Part shown: positions 35,072 through 47,621 of the stretch, piece by piece
Layout of the letters: each line of letters opens with the position of its first letter
Numbering within the stretch: position 1 is the stretch's first letter
Assembly (NCBI GenBank): GCA_905221605.1
Contig: CAJNDS010002525.1
Location: 316,476 to 380,475, forward strand
Source of the DNA: Symbiodinium natans
Lineage: Eukaryota > Sar > Dinophyceae > Suessiales > Symbiodiniaceae
Direction of reading: 5' to 3'
DNA: 64,000 nucleotides
Notes under the pieces: generated by a model
Seen by the model: only the letters and a program-made list of their open reading frames with translations
What the model was told of the DNA's origin: nothing
Databases searched by the model: none
Program-made: the position numbers and the translations under genes

Positions 35072-35485
35072 AGGCTTTAGGGTTTAGATCTTAGGGTTCA
35101 AAGCTTTAGAGTTTTAGGGTGTAGATCTTGGGGTTTAGAGCTTAGGGTTTGGAGTTAGGGGTTTAGATCTTAGGGTTTAGAGCTTATAGGGTTTTGAGAT
35201 TAGGGTTACATCTTAGGGCTTGGGTTTAGAGCTTACAGGGTTTCGAGTTTAGGGTTTACATCTTAGTGTTTGGGTTTAGAGCTTAGAGGGTTTAGAGTTT
35301 AGGGTCTAGATCTTGGGGTTTAGAGCTTAGGGTTTGGAGTTAAGGGTTTAGATCTTAGGGTTTAGAGCTTACAGGGTGCAGAGTTTTGGGTTTAGATCTT
35401 GGGGTTTAGAGTTTAGGGCTTAGATCTTATTTTTGAGCTTAGAGCTTAGGGTTTAAATCGTAGGGTTTAGATCTTAGGGCTTAGG
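35072..35485 (+). repeat. TTTAGATCTTAGGG-type array
   Basis: Alternating TTTAGATCTTAGGG and TTTAGAGCTTAGGG units, about 14 bp each, apparently derived from the TTTAGGG heptamer with an inserted GATCT or GAGCT. Confidence 0.75.
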
Positions 35486-35949
35486 TGTATAGGGTGTTTC
35501 GGGTGTCGTCCCCCACCCCCCTCCCCCGTCTCCCTCCCTCCCCCATCTCACCCCCCCACCCCCCCCCCCGCCCCTTCCGCCCTGCCAGACACCTTACGAA
35601 ATTGGGTCTGTTCTAGGTCTAGGTACCCTAATTCAAACCTTAAAAATCAAAGAGCATCCATGTTGTTTTTCTGCTTGCTGCACTTCCGAAACAAGGACCA
35701 GGCAATCTCAGAGGCCGAAGCATGTGAACCCTGAGCCCTAAACCCTAAACCCTAAACCTGAACCCTCAACCCTGAGCCCTAAACCCTAAACCCTTATCAG
35801 GGCTTAAACCTCAAAGTAGCAGCGGGAATGCGAGGCAAGCCAAGCCGGAACCCAAACATGGAAGCAACCATACGGTGTACGGGTAGACATGAGTATATAT
35901 ATATATGTATATATATATGAGAGAGCAACCTTTCGGGTCTATTTAGCTC

Positions 35950-38880
35950 CTTCCTTTGTTTTAATAAGTGAAATTAAATTAAATTATTTAAATTATTTAA
36001 ATTATTTAATTGACTCCCATTAAATAATTGAGAAAAAATAAATAATTTAAATAAGCAAAATTATTTAATTTATTTAATTGCCTCCCATTAAATAATTTAA
36101 ATAATTTAAATAATTTAAATAAGCAAAATTATTTAAATTATTTAATTTATTTAATTGACCCCTATTAAATAATTTAAACAATTTAAATAATTTAAATAAT
36201 TTAAATAAATTTAATTCCGGGAACTTTCCAGGCCAACCAGCAAAACAATTAAATAATTTAAATCCGACAGCTCAATTAAATGATTTAATTAAACTGCGGG
36301 ATCTAAACTATTTTATTGATTTTTTTTCTGGCTGGTCTGGAAAGTTTCCTGAATTAAATTTATTTAAATTATTTAATTTATTTAAATTATTTAAATTATT
36401 TAATTGACCCCTATTAAATAATTTAAATAATTAAAATAATTTAAATAAGCAAAAATTATTTAAATTATTTAAATTATTTAATTGGCTCCCATTAATTAAT
36501 TTAAATAATTAACATAATTTAAATAAGCAAAATTATTTAAATTATTTAATTTATTTAATTGCCTCCCATTAAATAATTTAAATAATTTAAATAATTTAAA
36601 TAAGCAAAATTATTTAAATTATTTAATTTATTTAATTCACCCCTATTAAATAATTTAAATAATTTAAATAATTTAAATAATTTAAATAAATTTAATTCCG
36701 GTAACTTTCCAGGCCAACCAGCAAAACAATTAAATAATTTAAATTCGACAGCTCAATTAAATAATTTAATTAAACTGCGGGATTTAAATTATTTAATTGA
36801 TTTTTTTCTGGCTGGTCTGGAAAGTTTCCTGAATTAAATTTATTTAATTTATTTAATTTATTTAAATTATTTAAATTATTTAATTGACCCCTATTAAATA
36901 ATTTAAATAATTAAAATAATTTAAATAAGCAAAAATTATTTAAATTATTTAAATTATTTAATTGCCTCCCATTAAATAATTTAAATAATTTAAATAATTT
37001 AAATAATTTAAATAAGCAAGATTATTTAAATTATTTATTTTATTTAATTGACCCTATTAAATAATTTAAATAATTTAAATAATTTAAATAATTTGAATAA
37101 ATTTAATTCCGGGAACTTTCCAGACCAACCAGCAAAACAATTAAATAATTTAAATCCGACAGCTCAATTAAATGATTCAATTAAACTGCGGTATTTAAAT
37201 TATTTAATTGATTTTTTTCTGGCTGGTCTGGAAAGTTTCCTGAATTAAATTTATTTAAATTATTTAATTTATTTAAATTATTTAAATTATTCAATTGACC
37301 CCTATTAAATAATTTAAATAATTAAAATAATTTAAATAAGCAAAAATTATTTAAATTATTTAAATTATTTAATTGACTCCCATTAAATAAAATAATTTAA
37401 ATAAGCAAAATTATTTAAATTATTTAATTTATTTAATTGCCTCCCATTAAATAATTTAAATAATTTTAAATAATTTAAATAAGCAAAATTATTTAAATTA
37501 TTTAATTTATTTAATTCACCCCTATTAAATAATTTAAATAATTTAAATAATTTAAATAATTTAAATAATTTAAATAAATTTAATTCCGGTAACTTTCCAG
37601 GCCAACCAGCAAAACAATTAAATAATTTAAATCCGACAGCTCAATTAAATAATTTAATTAAACTGCGGGATTTAAATTATTTAATTGTTTTTTTTCTGGC
37701 TGGTCTGGAAAGTTTCCTGAATTAAATTTATTTATATTATTTAATTTATTTAATTTATTTAAATTATTTAATTGACCCCTATTAAATAATTTAAATAATT
37801 AAAATAATTTAAATAAGCAAAAATTATTTAAATTATTTAAATTTTTTACTTGACTCCCATTAAATAATTTAAATCATTAAAATAATTTAAATAAGCAAAA
37901 TTATTTAAATTATTTAATTTATTTAATTGCCTCCCATTAAATAATTTAAATAATTTAAATAATTTAAATAAGCAAAATTATTTAAATTATTTAATTTATT
38001 TAATTCACCCCTATTAAATAATTTAAATAATTTAAATAATTTAAATAATTTAAATAAATTTAATTCCGGTAACTTTCCAGGCCAACCAGCAAAACAATTA
38101 AATAATTTAAATTCGACAGCTCAATTAAATATTTTAATTAAACTGCGGGATTTAAATTATTTAATTGATTTTTTTCTGGCTGGTCTGGAAAGTTTCCTGA
38201 ATTAAATTTATTTAAAATATTTAATTTATTTAAATTATTTAAATTATTTAATTGATCCCTATTAAATAATTTAAATAATAAAATAAATTAAATAAGCAAA
38301 AATTATTTAAATTATTTAAATTATTTAATTGACCCCCATTAAATAATTTAAATAATTAAAATAATTTAAATAAGCAAAATTATTTAAATTATTTAATTTA
38401 TTTAATTGACCCCTATTAAATAATTTAAATAATTTAAATAATTTAAATAATTTAAATAAATTTAATTCCGGGAACTTTCCAGGCCAACCAGCAAAGCAAT
38501 TAAATAATTTAAATCCGACAGCTCAATTAAATGATTTAATTAAACTGCGGGATTTAAATTATTTAATTGATTTTTTTTCTGGCTGGTCTGGAAAGTTTCC
38601 TGAATTAAATTTATTTAAATTATTTAATTTATTTAAATTATTTAAATTATTTAATTGACCCCTATTAAATAATTTAAATAATTAAAATATTTTAAATAAG
38701 CAAAAATTATTTAAATTATTTAAATTATTTAATTGCCTCCCATTAAATAATTTAAATAATTTAAATAATTTAAATAAGCAAGATTATTTAAATTATTTAT
38801 TTTATTTAATTGACCCTATTAAATAATTTAAATAATTTAAATAATTTAAATAATTTAAATAACTTAAATAAATTTAATTC
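35950..38880. repeat. AT-rich satellite with higher-order palindromes
   Basis: Nearly 3 kb of the nine-base word ATTTAAATA and close variants, about 85% A+T by eye. Embedded in it are six full copies of a roughly 140-bp imperfect palindrome and one truncated copy, starting near 36215, 36696, 37108, 37584, 38064, 38466 and 38878. Each is bounded by TTCCGGGAACTTTCCAGGCC and CTGGCTGGTCTGGAAAG. Spacing alternates between about 480 and 410 bp, so there is a higher-order unit. No gene. Confidence 0.9.
36215..36353. repeat. Cruciform-forming palindrome, reference copy
   Basis: The arms CCGGGAACTTTCCAGGCCAA and (other end) CTGGTCTGGAAAGTTTCC are reverse complements with few mismatches. Between them lie inner palindromes, AATTTAAAT and AATTAAATGATTTAATT. 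The GC-rich arms conserved among copies contrast with the drifting AT spacers. Confidence 0.8.
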
Positions 38881-38899
38881 TGGGGCCTTTCCAGACCAG

Positions 38900-39360
38900 T
38901 CACCAGACCCCTCTCCCCCTCCCCGCAGCTACCCCCCCCCCCCCCGAACTGGGGCTGGGCCAGGGCCGGAGGGGGTGAGGGCTGGAGCTGGGCGGTGGCG
39001 CTGGAGAGTGGTGGGGGGGTCGGGGGGTGGGGGGGTGGGGGGGGTGGAGAGCCAGCTTGGCGCGCGTGGAGGGGGGGGTGTTGGGCTTCTGGGGTGGGCT
39101 GGAGGGGCCCCCACCCCCCCCGCCCTTCCCCTGCCATCCCTTTCCCACTCTTTCAAGGGCTGAGCTGAAGAGCTGGAGCTGGGGTGGGCTGGTCTGGGGC
39201 CGGTGGCGCTGGAGAGCGGAGAGGGGTTGAAGGAGCTGGGCTGGCCGAAGGGTGGAGGGGCTGGAGAGCCAGCTCGGGGTGGAGGGTGGGCCAGGGAGGG
39301 TCAAGGGGGCCAAGGCCCTGGCACAGGGCTGGGCACCCCCCCCAACCACCACCCCTCTTT
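38900..39360. repeat. G-rich / C-rich patch
   Basis: Abrupt change from AT satellite to long G runs (39010-39080) and C runs (38935-38946, 39112-39122), with repeated GAGCTGGGCTGG words. Overlapping frames exist on both strands but all are low complexity. Confidence 0.75.
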
Positions 39361-39519
39361 CTCTCACCATCCAAAAAGAGTTTAAACAAAAAAAACGTTT
39401 TTCTCTTCACCAACCCTCCCCCATCCCTCTCCACCATCAAACGCCCTCACCATGCCTACTCCCCCAGCTCACTTTTCACTCCCTCACGTTCTCAACCGCT
39501 TCCACACATTAATCAGCTG

Positions 39520-39875
39520 CTTTACCCTATCATCTTCTTATCATCTTTTATCATATTTTATCATCTCTCATATTATCTCTTTTTATTATCTTCCATCATG
39601 TTTAATCATCTTCATATGCTTTTCTTATCATCTTCATATCATCTTTTTATCATCCTTTATCATCTTTTTTGTCATCTTTTATCATCTTTTAATCGGGTCA
39701 AAATTCGGGATCTCATTTGGAAAGCATCCTTATCTGAATCATCTTCTATCGTTATCATCCTTTATCATTTTTTATCATCTTTTTATCACCTTTTATCACC
39801 TTTTATCATCTTTTATCATCTTTTATCATCTTTATCATCTTTTATCATCTTTTGCCATCTTCATATAATAGTCTT
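39520..39875 (+). repeat. (TCATCTTTTA)n microsatellite
   Basis: Ten-base units TATCATCTTT with occasional insertions; the strand is nearly free of G. No gene. Confidence 0.85.
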
Positions 39876-39948
39876 ATAATCGTTTTGTAGTCTTTTTTTT
39901 CGTAATCTTTAAGATCCTGTGGTCTCTAGGTAATTAATTTTTTTGGAG

Positions 39949-41151
39949 TGGTTCTAAGTCTTGCTTATCGGGGGGTAAGTGTTCGTAAGTTTCGAGAAGC
40001 AAATATATATATATATATGTGTAACACTGAATTTCAAACCCCCTTAAACCCTTAAAGGCTGCGTATGTGGGGTGGTTCTAAGTCTTGCTTATCGGGGGGT
40101 AAGTGTTCGTAAGTTTCAAGAAGCAAATATATATGTAACACTGAATTACAAACCCCCTTGAACCCTTAAAGGCTGCGTATGTGGGGTGGTTCTAAGTCTT
40201 GCTTATCGGGGGGTAAGTGTTCGTAAGTTTCAAGAAGCAAATATTTTTGCAACACTGAATTTTAAACCCCCTTAAACCCTTAAAGGCTGCGTATGTGGGG
40301 TGGTTCTAAGTCTTGCTTATCGGGAGGTAAGTGTTCGTAAGTTTCAAGAAGCAAATATATATGTAACACTGAATTTCAAACCCCCTTGAACCCTTAAAGG
40401 CTGCGTATGTGGGGTGGTTCTAAGTCTTGCTTATCGGGGGGTAAGTGTTCGTAAGTTTCAAGAAGCAAATATATATGCAACACTGAATTTTAAACCCCCT
40501 TAAACCCTTAAAGGCTGCGTATGTGGGGTGGTTCTAAGTCTTGCTTATCGGGGGGTAAGTGTTCGTAAGTTTTAAGAAGCAAATATATATGTAACACTGA
40601 ATTTCAAACCCCCTTGAACCCTTAAAGGCTGCGTATGTGGGGTGGTTCTAAGTCTTGCTTATCGGGGGGTAAGTGTTCGTAAGTTTCAAGAAGCAAATAT
40701 ATATGCAACACTGAATTTTAAACCCCCTTAAACCCTTAAAGGCTGCGTATGTGGGGTGGTTCTAAGTCTTGCTTATCGGGGGGTAAGTGTTCGTAAGTTT
40801 CAAGAAGCAAATACAAATGAAACCCTGAATTTTAACCCCCCTTAAACCCTTAAAGGCTGCGTATGTGGGGTGGTTCTAAGTCTTGCTTATCGGGGGGTAA
40901 GTGTTCGTAAGTTTCAAGAAGCAAATATATATGTAACCCTGAATTTTAAACCCCCTTAAGCCCTTAAAGGCTGCGTATGTGGGGTGGTTCTAAGTCTTGC
41001 TTATCGGGGGGTAAGTGTTCGTAAGTTTCAAGAATCAAATATATATGTAACCCTGAATTTTAACCCCCCTTAAACCCTTAAAGGCTGCGTATGTGGGGTG
41101 GTTCTAAGTCTTGCTTATCGGGGGGTAAGTGTTCGTAAATTTCAAGAAGCT
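39949..41151 (+). repeat. 114-bp tandem array
   Basis: About 10.5 copies with GTGGTTCTAAGTC starting at 39949, 40072 and then every 114 bp to 41098; the first unit is longer by a TA expansion. Each unit contains TTATCGGGGGGTAAGTG, a TATATATG stretch and CCCCCTTAAACCC. Copies differ by few bases, so homogenisation is recent. The array marks the boundary between the repeat-rich left and the gene-bearing right. Confidence 0.93.
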
Positions 41152-41833
41152 GTGAGGGTTCCAGGTCTTGCTTGTCGCGGCCAACCCCACTCGGTCCTCA
41201 ACAGGGAGACTCTCCAGGCTTTCGGCAAGACACCCGCGAAGCCTGAAACCCGAAATTCCCAAAAATCTGTGCTCATGCCTCCCGGCGCGCGACATACCCC
41301 GTTACAAGTGCGTTACATACCCGCGACAGACCAAACACAGTCCATTGCGACATCTGCGTAAGCAACGTGCGCCCCAAATAGACGCATTATCGTCCTACCC
41401 CAATGCGCCCTGAGACCCTTTTTAGTGCATGAATATAATATAATATAATATAGTATAATATATATTATAATAGAGCATGATACGAACGTGCGCGCGACAG
41501 CGGGCTGTAACTAGCCGGGCGTTACAGAGGTCTGTCACAGGTGGGCGCGGGCCGCGACAACCGGGGGTTTAGGCACACAGCCAAATAATGAATATTTATA
41601 CGCAGGTGCGTGCGTGGAGTTCGCAGTCACTTATAAGAAGACATTCTGATGAGGTCGCACTGGCTGGCTTGTGTCCACTTCTGCATTAGCCGCTCTTGTC
41701 AGCCGCTGCGCATGGTGTCAGTGTGCACGCGTGCCATGAACAATAGGACTGTCCCTGCGGATAGCATTGCGTACGAAACCTGCAGCCATTTTCAACAGCC
41801 CTCCCGGCCTCACGCTTCATAAGTTGCTCTACC
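41152..41833. other. Spacer upstream of the lysine-rich gene
   Basis: Ordinary-looking sequence with a short TATAATA-rich tract at 41428-41475. No telomere-like repeats and no credible frame. It may contain the promoter and leader of the gene at 41834, but no element was recognised. Confidence 0.5.
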
Positions 41834-42460
41834 ATGCCTGCTCGTAGTGCAGAAGCCAATCGCCTTTTGCTTCGTGAGATTCGCGCAAAATTCCGCCGTC
41901 AGTGTGGTAATCTTCGCGAGACCATCAAGAAGCAAAGCAAGAAGGCTCACAAAACAAAGAATGCGCTACGCGTGGTGGAGAGCAAGCTGAAGGAAGCAGA
42001 TGAAACTCTGTCAGAAGATGTATCATCTTGCGACTCCCTAATTGGGACGAGTAGTGATGAAACTTCTTCCGACAGCAGTTCAGAAGCCGAAGTGGTTGCA
42101 CCCGCAGCAGCCGCTGCCAAGGCGAAGATGGCTAAGGAGCCAGCCGAGGCAAAGGCAAACAAGCAGGAGGTGGCGGGGAAGAAGAAGTCGCCAGCTAAGC
42201 CAAAGAAAGAAGACGAGGCCGGCGAAAAGAAGGAGAAGGCAAAGACCAAGTATCCTATCATACCTCCCGGAGAACACGCCCCCAACCACCGTGGTGCACC
42301 CAACGCGGAGGGCCTTTACTATCCTGGCTATCCTCAAGGACATGACCAGCGATGCGAAGGCTGCGAGCAGTTGCGACGCGGATTCCCGCGAGTATCCAAG
42401 AAACATGAAACCCTTAAGGGGTTGGAATGTCCTTGGCGTGTTCGCGCGGCAAAGAAGTGA
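41834..42460 (+). CDS. Lysine-rich hypothetical protein, 208 aa
   Basis: The frame starts at an ATG in a favourable ACCATGCC context and is free of repeats. Residues 1-55 are basic with coiled-coil character (RRQCGNLRETIKKQSKK). Residues 56-85 are acidic and serine-rich (SSDETSSDSSSEAE). Residues 86-140 are Ala/Lys/Glu-rich like a histone-tail or linker segment. The C-terminus has a Pro/Gly/Tyr stretch and a CEGC motif followed by basic residues. A nuclear or chromatin-associated role would fit the composition but no family is recognised. It may continue through an intron. Confidence 0.5.
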   Translation: MPARSAEANRLLLREIRAKFRRQCGNLRETIKKQSKKAHKTKNALRVVESKLKEADETLSEDVSSCDSLIGTSSDETSSDSSSEAEVVAPAAAAAKAKMAKEPAEAKANKQEVAGKKKSPAKPKKEDEAGEKKEKAKTKYPIIPPGEHAPNHRGAPNAEGLYYPGYPQGHDQRCEGCEQLRRGFPRVSKKHETLKGLECPWRVRAAKK

Positions 42461-43280
42461 TTGCTCCACCAGCGCAGAAAAACACTGCAGATACTCTGAC
42501 GACAGTAAGCAGTCATCCACGTAGAGTATCTGGTGTGTGAAGTGGTATGATGACAACGTGACATGCCAGGTAGACAATACACCCGCTGGTATCTCGGCCG
42601 CAAGGTTCAAGTCTATGTTATTCAACGCATGAAGAGTATTCATATATTAAAAAATATTATAATACATAACATATATATATATATGTAGACGTATCTCTGC
42701 AGTGTACCGTGAAGAAGATATGTTTCACATATCTAATCAATCCTTACGCCGAATTTTATAAACCCTTCCCGTCACAACACTCCCCTCGCCCCCTCTACAT
42801 GCCACTTTCCTCATCTGCTTCCCTGGTCTTCCTTAAGCCCAGAAACCAACCCAGGGCCATGCCGCGATGAGCATGTGGAACCATTGAGGAGGGGGGAGGG
42901 GTATAGGGCTCGCCGCGCCTGCATAGCATACATTTGTCAATATGATATATATATATATGTGTATGTATATATGTATATATTATATATGACATAACATAAT
43001 GTCAACTTAATTATATCGCAGGCGACTACCGCCTGCTAAGATTGCGACGTTTATATTTTTATGGATGCGATAAAAACGCGCGTAGCTGAGTGTCGTTCGT
43101 TATGTTTTTCAGATTGTCAACATGTTGTTTTAATTTAGTGTATGACTACAATTAAATTAAATAAACTCAGATAAAAATCAAATGTCTAAGATCGAATGCT
43201 GATTTCACGACCTAAAGGACATCCTCAAATAGGCCCTGACATAAAGTGACATGAAGCGCTACAAGCGAAATCATTGCATG
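42461..43280. other. Intergenic, AT microsatellites
   Basis: Contains TA-rich tracts at 42650-42685 and 42940-42990. No convincing gene on either strand. Confidence 0.6.
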
Positions 43281-43299
43281 TATGACTATATATCTAACG

Positions 43300-44900
43300 A
43301 TGAACACACCTGCAGTACGAACTTACCTGTGGCGTACTGACTTCCATTTAGCTCAACTTTGAACACGTGCTCCCGGAAGTCTTGACCACTATGACGCCTG
43401 CAAAACTCTGTTAAGCAGTCTCGCGCTTAGCGCAACAACTATTACATTTTCGATCTCTTTAGTCTTGTAGAACTCAGCCTTCATCGCTTGCTACAGATTC
43501 TCACGAATGTTTCCTTACTTGGGCCTACGATTCACAGCATGTCGTCACGACTGCAGGAACTAGCGTTGCAGGTCTCTGTGTAGAGTTTCGGACTTTGAGC
43601 AAATAACGGTCGACCTTACATTATCTACCTCACATATTTCAGACTATCTTTGCCCCAGGATGTCGACAAACACATATGTGTTCTCGTCCAGCCTTCAAGA
43701 TGTTGAGGTCTTGATCATGTGCTGGTGAAGAATGTTATCGTTCGACGAAGATGGGCGCAAGCCCAAGCTTTTATAAGTTCATCAGTGATAGATTCGCGCA
43801 GGACGATCACACTTACAATACCAAGACTTTAAGTTCATCAGTGATAGATTTCGCGCAGGACGATCACACTTACAATACCAAGACTGTATAAACTGATCTA
43901 ATACTGACACTTGGCTAAGAGCCTTAAGGCCGATTTCATTGCCGATATCACATATTCGAAGAATTCCCTAGCATAAAGCACTGCGATCATGATCAGTGCA
44001 TGCATAACTAGCGAGCCAGGCCGTTTTGCAGCGCGGATTCCTCATGGCGGACTGACTTGCGTGGAACTCAGCACGTTTGCGTAGATAGACGTGTTTCTGA
44101 AGCACATGCTTCAGGACGTTTCCACAAGTATGACGTCTGCAAAGCGTGAAAACGTCAAAGCGAGCTCGTCTGCAGTCGTTAAGTAGTCTCACGCTTCGCC
44201 TAACAACTTTTAACTTTTCGAACTCTAGGGTAGCATGGTGCTCAGACCTCAGCATTTGTGCATATTGTTAAAGTGTTGTTACTTGAGCCTATGTTTGACA
44301 GCATGTCGTCACGACTGCAGGACATAGCTTTGCAAGCAGTTAACTCAATTCTATGTGCAGAGTTTCGGCTTTTGAGCAAACAGCAATTCGGATTACCTTC
44401 GCCACCTCGCATATTTCAGGCCGCTTTTGCCTCAGCATAAGAAGAGCTGTCTCGTGGTCGAAAAAAACAGAGATGTATTCTCGTCCAGCCTTGAAGAGTC
44501 TCAGGTCCTGATCATGCGCTGGTCGCACATGCAGTGGTTCAACGAAGACGAGCACAAGCCCGAGCTTTCAAGTGATAGTTTCGCACCGGACGATCACACT
44601 TACAATAGTAAGACTGTATAAACTCATCTAAGGGCCAAGGCCGATCTCACGGCCGAAGTCACATCTTCGAAGAGTTCCCTGGCAAAAGCCGCTACGATCA
44701 GCATCAGGGTACGCATAACTGACAAGAAGGCCGTCCTGCAGTGCGGATTCCTCGATGGCGGACCGACTTGCATGGAACTCAGCACGTTTGCTTAGAAATG
44801 TTACTCCTTAAGAAACATGTGCTGTCAGGAGGTCTTCCACCGTCATGACGCCTGCAGAGTTTTTGAAGAAGTCTGACGCTTAACTAAGCAACGACATCAT
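43300..44900. repeat. Two to three diverged ~750-bp direct repeats
   Basis: Shared landmarks recur in order: GAACTCAGCACGTTTGC-type words (43345, 44061, 44772), TGACG[CT]CTGCA (43390, 44129, 44844), CAGCATGTCGTCACGACTGC (43535, 44299) and CTCGTCCAGCCTT (43683, 44480). The third copy is truncated. One copy reads partly open (for example RDVFSSSLEESQVLIMRW at 44470-44530) where its sister has stops. These are decaying duplicates of a once-coding or structured module. Confidence 0.65.
43775..43886 (+). repeat. 56-bp tandem duplication
   Basis: AAGTTCATCAGTGATAGATT...ACAATACCAAGACT occurs twice head to tail with a single-base difference. A related single copy is at 44570-44620. Confidence 0.85.
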
Positions 44901-46540
44901 TGGATTCACGTAACAACATCACACATCTTACTATTGAGGCTTCAGGCAGCTGAGTCGTCTCAGTGCCTAGAGCGCCAGACCCAGGTTCTTGTTGCGCGTG
45001 AATCGCTCATAAATTAACATGCGAGAATTGCTTAGGCCTACAACGAATGTTCCGCCAGCTTCACGCAAGAAGAACCTCTCGAAGTGCCTGCGTCTCAGTT
45101 TTTTAAGTACAGCAGCATCTGTGTGCGATCTTTTCTCATGTAGGGCATCTGGACTCTGACGGTCGCTGGAGAAGGACTTAAACAACCTCTTATCGTCTAG
45201 ACGTGTTGTTGCACACGCATCTTGCCAGGACCCAGCACATGACCAACACGCCTGCGTCGCTTGATGAGAATATGATTAAGTGCGCAGAATTTTAAATAAT
45301 CACTTAGAACGTAATCGTCCGTTGTCAGAACCAGGCAACCCAGCGAGTCCCTGATGGTACCGAAGAATGAGCGTGGAACTCATTATTTATGTTTAGCAAC
45401 TAATTATTTGGCATGCGCTTATCGTTCCGGCGTGTTGTGGCATACGCATCCTGGCAGGACCCAGCACGTGACCAGCGCGCTTGCGTCGCTTGATGAGAAT
45501 GTGATTAAGTGAGCAGGGTTCTGATGAATTGCTTGAAAAGTAATAAACGGGGACCAGAACGAGGCAAGCCATCGACTCCCCGACGGTTGCGAAGAATGAG
45601 TGTGGAACTCAATATGTATTTATATCATCGATATGTTTAGCATGCATTTCTTCCCAAAGAACTACGCCTCATAAACCAGGAAGATGCCCATTGAAGCCTT
45701 GTCGGACGCTTTGGCAACATCTACGCATATTGACAAGCTCCTCCAAGTTGAGCGCCGCGCTGAGTTGTGCTGCAATTAGAAAAGCAAATTCACATTGCTA
45801 CAATGCTGCCTGCATGACTGAGCAGGTTGACAGCGTCGCTCGCGTGCGCCATACTTTTAGATTGAAAGAGCACGCACGTGAACGTGCAAAGTGTTGCGTC
45901 GCTCGTGAGTTTGCCGAACAGGTTCAGCGACATGCCATTCATCCAGGCCGACATGTCGCTCCTGAAGTCGACCGAGCCCACCTGTCTCTGGACTTAATGA
46001 ATCAACTCCAGAATATGTTGCGTATTCTGCATGTGTTTCACAAGGGATCGCCACTGGCTTCTGCGTGAAGAAGTGCATTGACAACGTCGGCGATGTGATC
46101 GCGAAGAACATATTTCATCGACTTTGCAGTACACATCGCCGCGCGACTACGCAGGACGTAACTGAGTGACGACTGCCTTATGTTCGAGCGAATTGTTGTT
46201 ACAGAAGGATTCAATTTCCTGGAAGTCGATCACCAGACCTGCTTGGTACAGAGGCTTTGGTCGGAGAGGCGCACGTGTACTTATAAGATCTTATAAGTTT
46301 TAGCGCAGTTAAGTCCGAATAGTTTGCGTTCATGTTTCTCTGAGGTCGAAACTTTCGATCAATTTGCCGCGAGCGAAGCACACACAAGCCCTCGAGCTCC
46401 ACCAGCATCTTGGATATATTCAATGCTCAAAGAAATAATATAGCAGCCCAAAGTACGAGTGCGTGTTCTTCTGTCGAGACTGTAGCAAGACAACATGTCA
46501 CTGAAAGCGCACACGTGTGTCTAGATCAATATATTATATC
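44901..46540. repeat. Duplicated spacer with a ~229-bp tandem repeat
   Basis: At 45190-45640 two copies share CGTGTTGTTGCACACGCATC, GCGTCGCTTGATGAGAA and GAATGAGCGTGGAACTCA, offset by 229 bp. The rest holds short frames only (for example 45691-46068, plus), with no recognised domain. Confidence 0.6.
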
Positions 46541-46690
46541 ATGAGGTCATCGTGACTTGCTCGACATTGTGCAATGCACCGGCTTCAAGGTGACGTACAG
46601 TCGCGACGGCCCATTCTGGAGTGCAACCGACAACGACACGTCTCTGATTTCGTTCTGCACACACTTCTGGGCAAAACAACCAGGTCACTG
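46541..46690 (+). pseudogene. Decayed copy of the module at 46972
   Basis: Reads FKVTYSRDGPFWSATDN, matching the VKVPYSCDGPFWALRNG part of the exon-like frame 430 bp downstream, then drifts and stops. It looks like an older tandem duplicate. Confidence 0.5.
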
Positions 46691-46971
46691 CGAGCAGTAA
46701 ATAAAACAATTCAGAGTTTTAACACTGTGATGCATAAAGCATATAACAATGCAGAGTAAGTAAAGCGCAATAATTCGGAAAACACATAGCGCCTTAACGG
46801 TGTGCATCTGGATCGGCGCAACCTTGGAAGTTGAGTTGGCACTTCTGCGTGCCCACAGCCCGAACCGCCAACCGAAAGAGTCACGTAGGTTAAGGGTTTT
46901 GGACTCGTAACTTTTGAATAGTGACAAATGCCTATAGTCAGTTCATCAAGCAAGCAGTGCGTCATGCGCAG

Positions 46972-47372
46972 GTCAGAAGAAGTTCGCTGAAGTTTGCCTG
47001 ATCGACGCCATCCGATCACACGGCGTAAAGGTCCCTTACAGCTGCGACGGACCTTTCTGGGCACTCAGAAACGGCAACGAAATGCTGCTTCCATTCGAGA
47101 CACTCAGCAGAACTTGTATTGCAATGTATTCAATCCCTATAACTGCACGAGCCAGCAAACTAAGGAAGCGCCTGACACCGGTGCCTACCAAAAGCCTATC
47201 ATCTTTCGGCGAATACATCGTTTTGGCTGACAATCACTTCGTAGCTGTTCGCGTTGACGAGAATGGCTGCGAAATTAATTTCACCAAGCAGCGACATTTA
47301 TGGGAACGAGCGTGTCTCTCGAACACGGAGGCACTTTGCGAATTATCTCTAATCGATAAAATTGCATGCTGA
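46972..47372 (+). CDS. Exon-like fragment with a peptidase-like His motif
   Basis: A frame of about 130 codons opens right after a GCGCAG|G acceptor-like site. It reads KKFAEVCLIDAIRSHG, then VPYSCDGPFWALRNG, then EYIVLADNHFVAVRVDENG, and ends at TGA 47370-47372. The NHFVAVRV block resembles the histidine strand of papain-fold peptidases and the PHCVAVQF block of the large protein at 52797. No cysteine motif of the GNC type is seen in this piece. It is probably one exon or a remnant of a longer gene; start and partner exons are unknown. Confidence 0.4.
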
Positions 47373-47621
47373 GATTACGTCAGGCTACCTGGTGGAGATG
47401 TCCATTTACGAGAGTCGTCTACTTGAATCCCAAGCAAGCGTACAAAATCTACCGCTTGCAGGCGCTGTTCAGTCGTGTAGCTCGTATTTTTAAAGCGCTC
47501 TGCTACGTCAGGCGGGATCTTCTGTGGACATCCTAGACATCTCTGAGGATTCTCAGGGCTCTGGCCTCGAGTCAGAACCTAAGAAACCAATACATATTGG
47601 CGCACGTACCCATAAACTCAT

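Noticed and set aside
38810-39879. Long frames over the G-rich patch and the ATCATCTTTT tract
   Set aside because: Composition follows the simple repeats; several long frames overlap on both strands, as expected for biased sequence.
39949-41151. CRISPR-like array
   Set aside because: Units are contiguous 114-bp tandem repeats with no unique spacers.
42080-42643. 187-residue minus-strand frame opposite the lysine-rich gene
   Set aside because: It is antisense to a frame with better composition and start context, and reads as Leu/Cys-rich shadow sequence.
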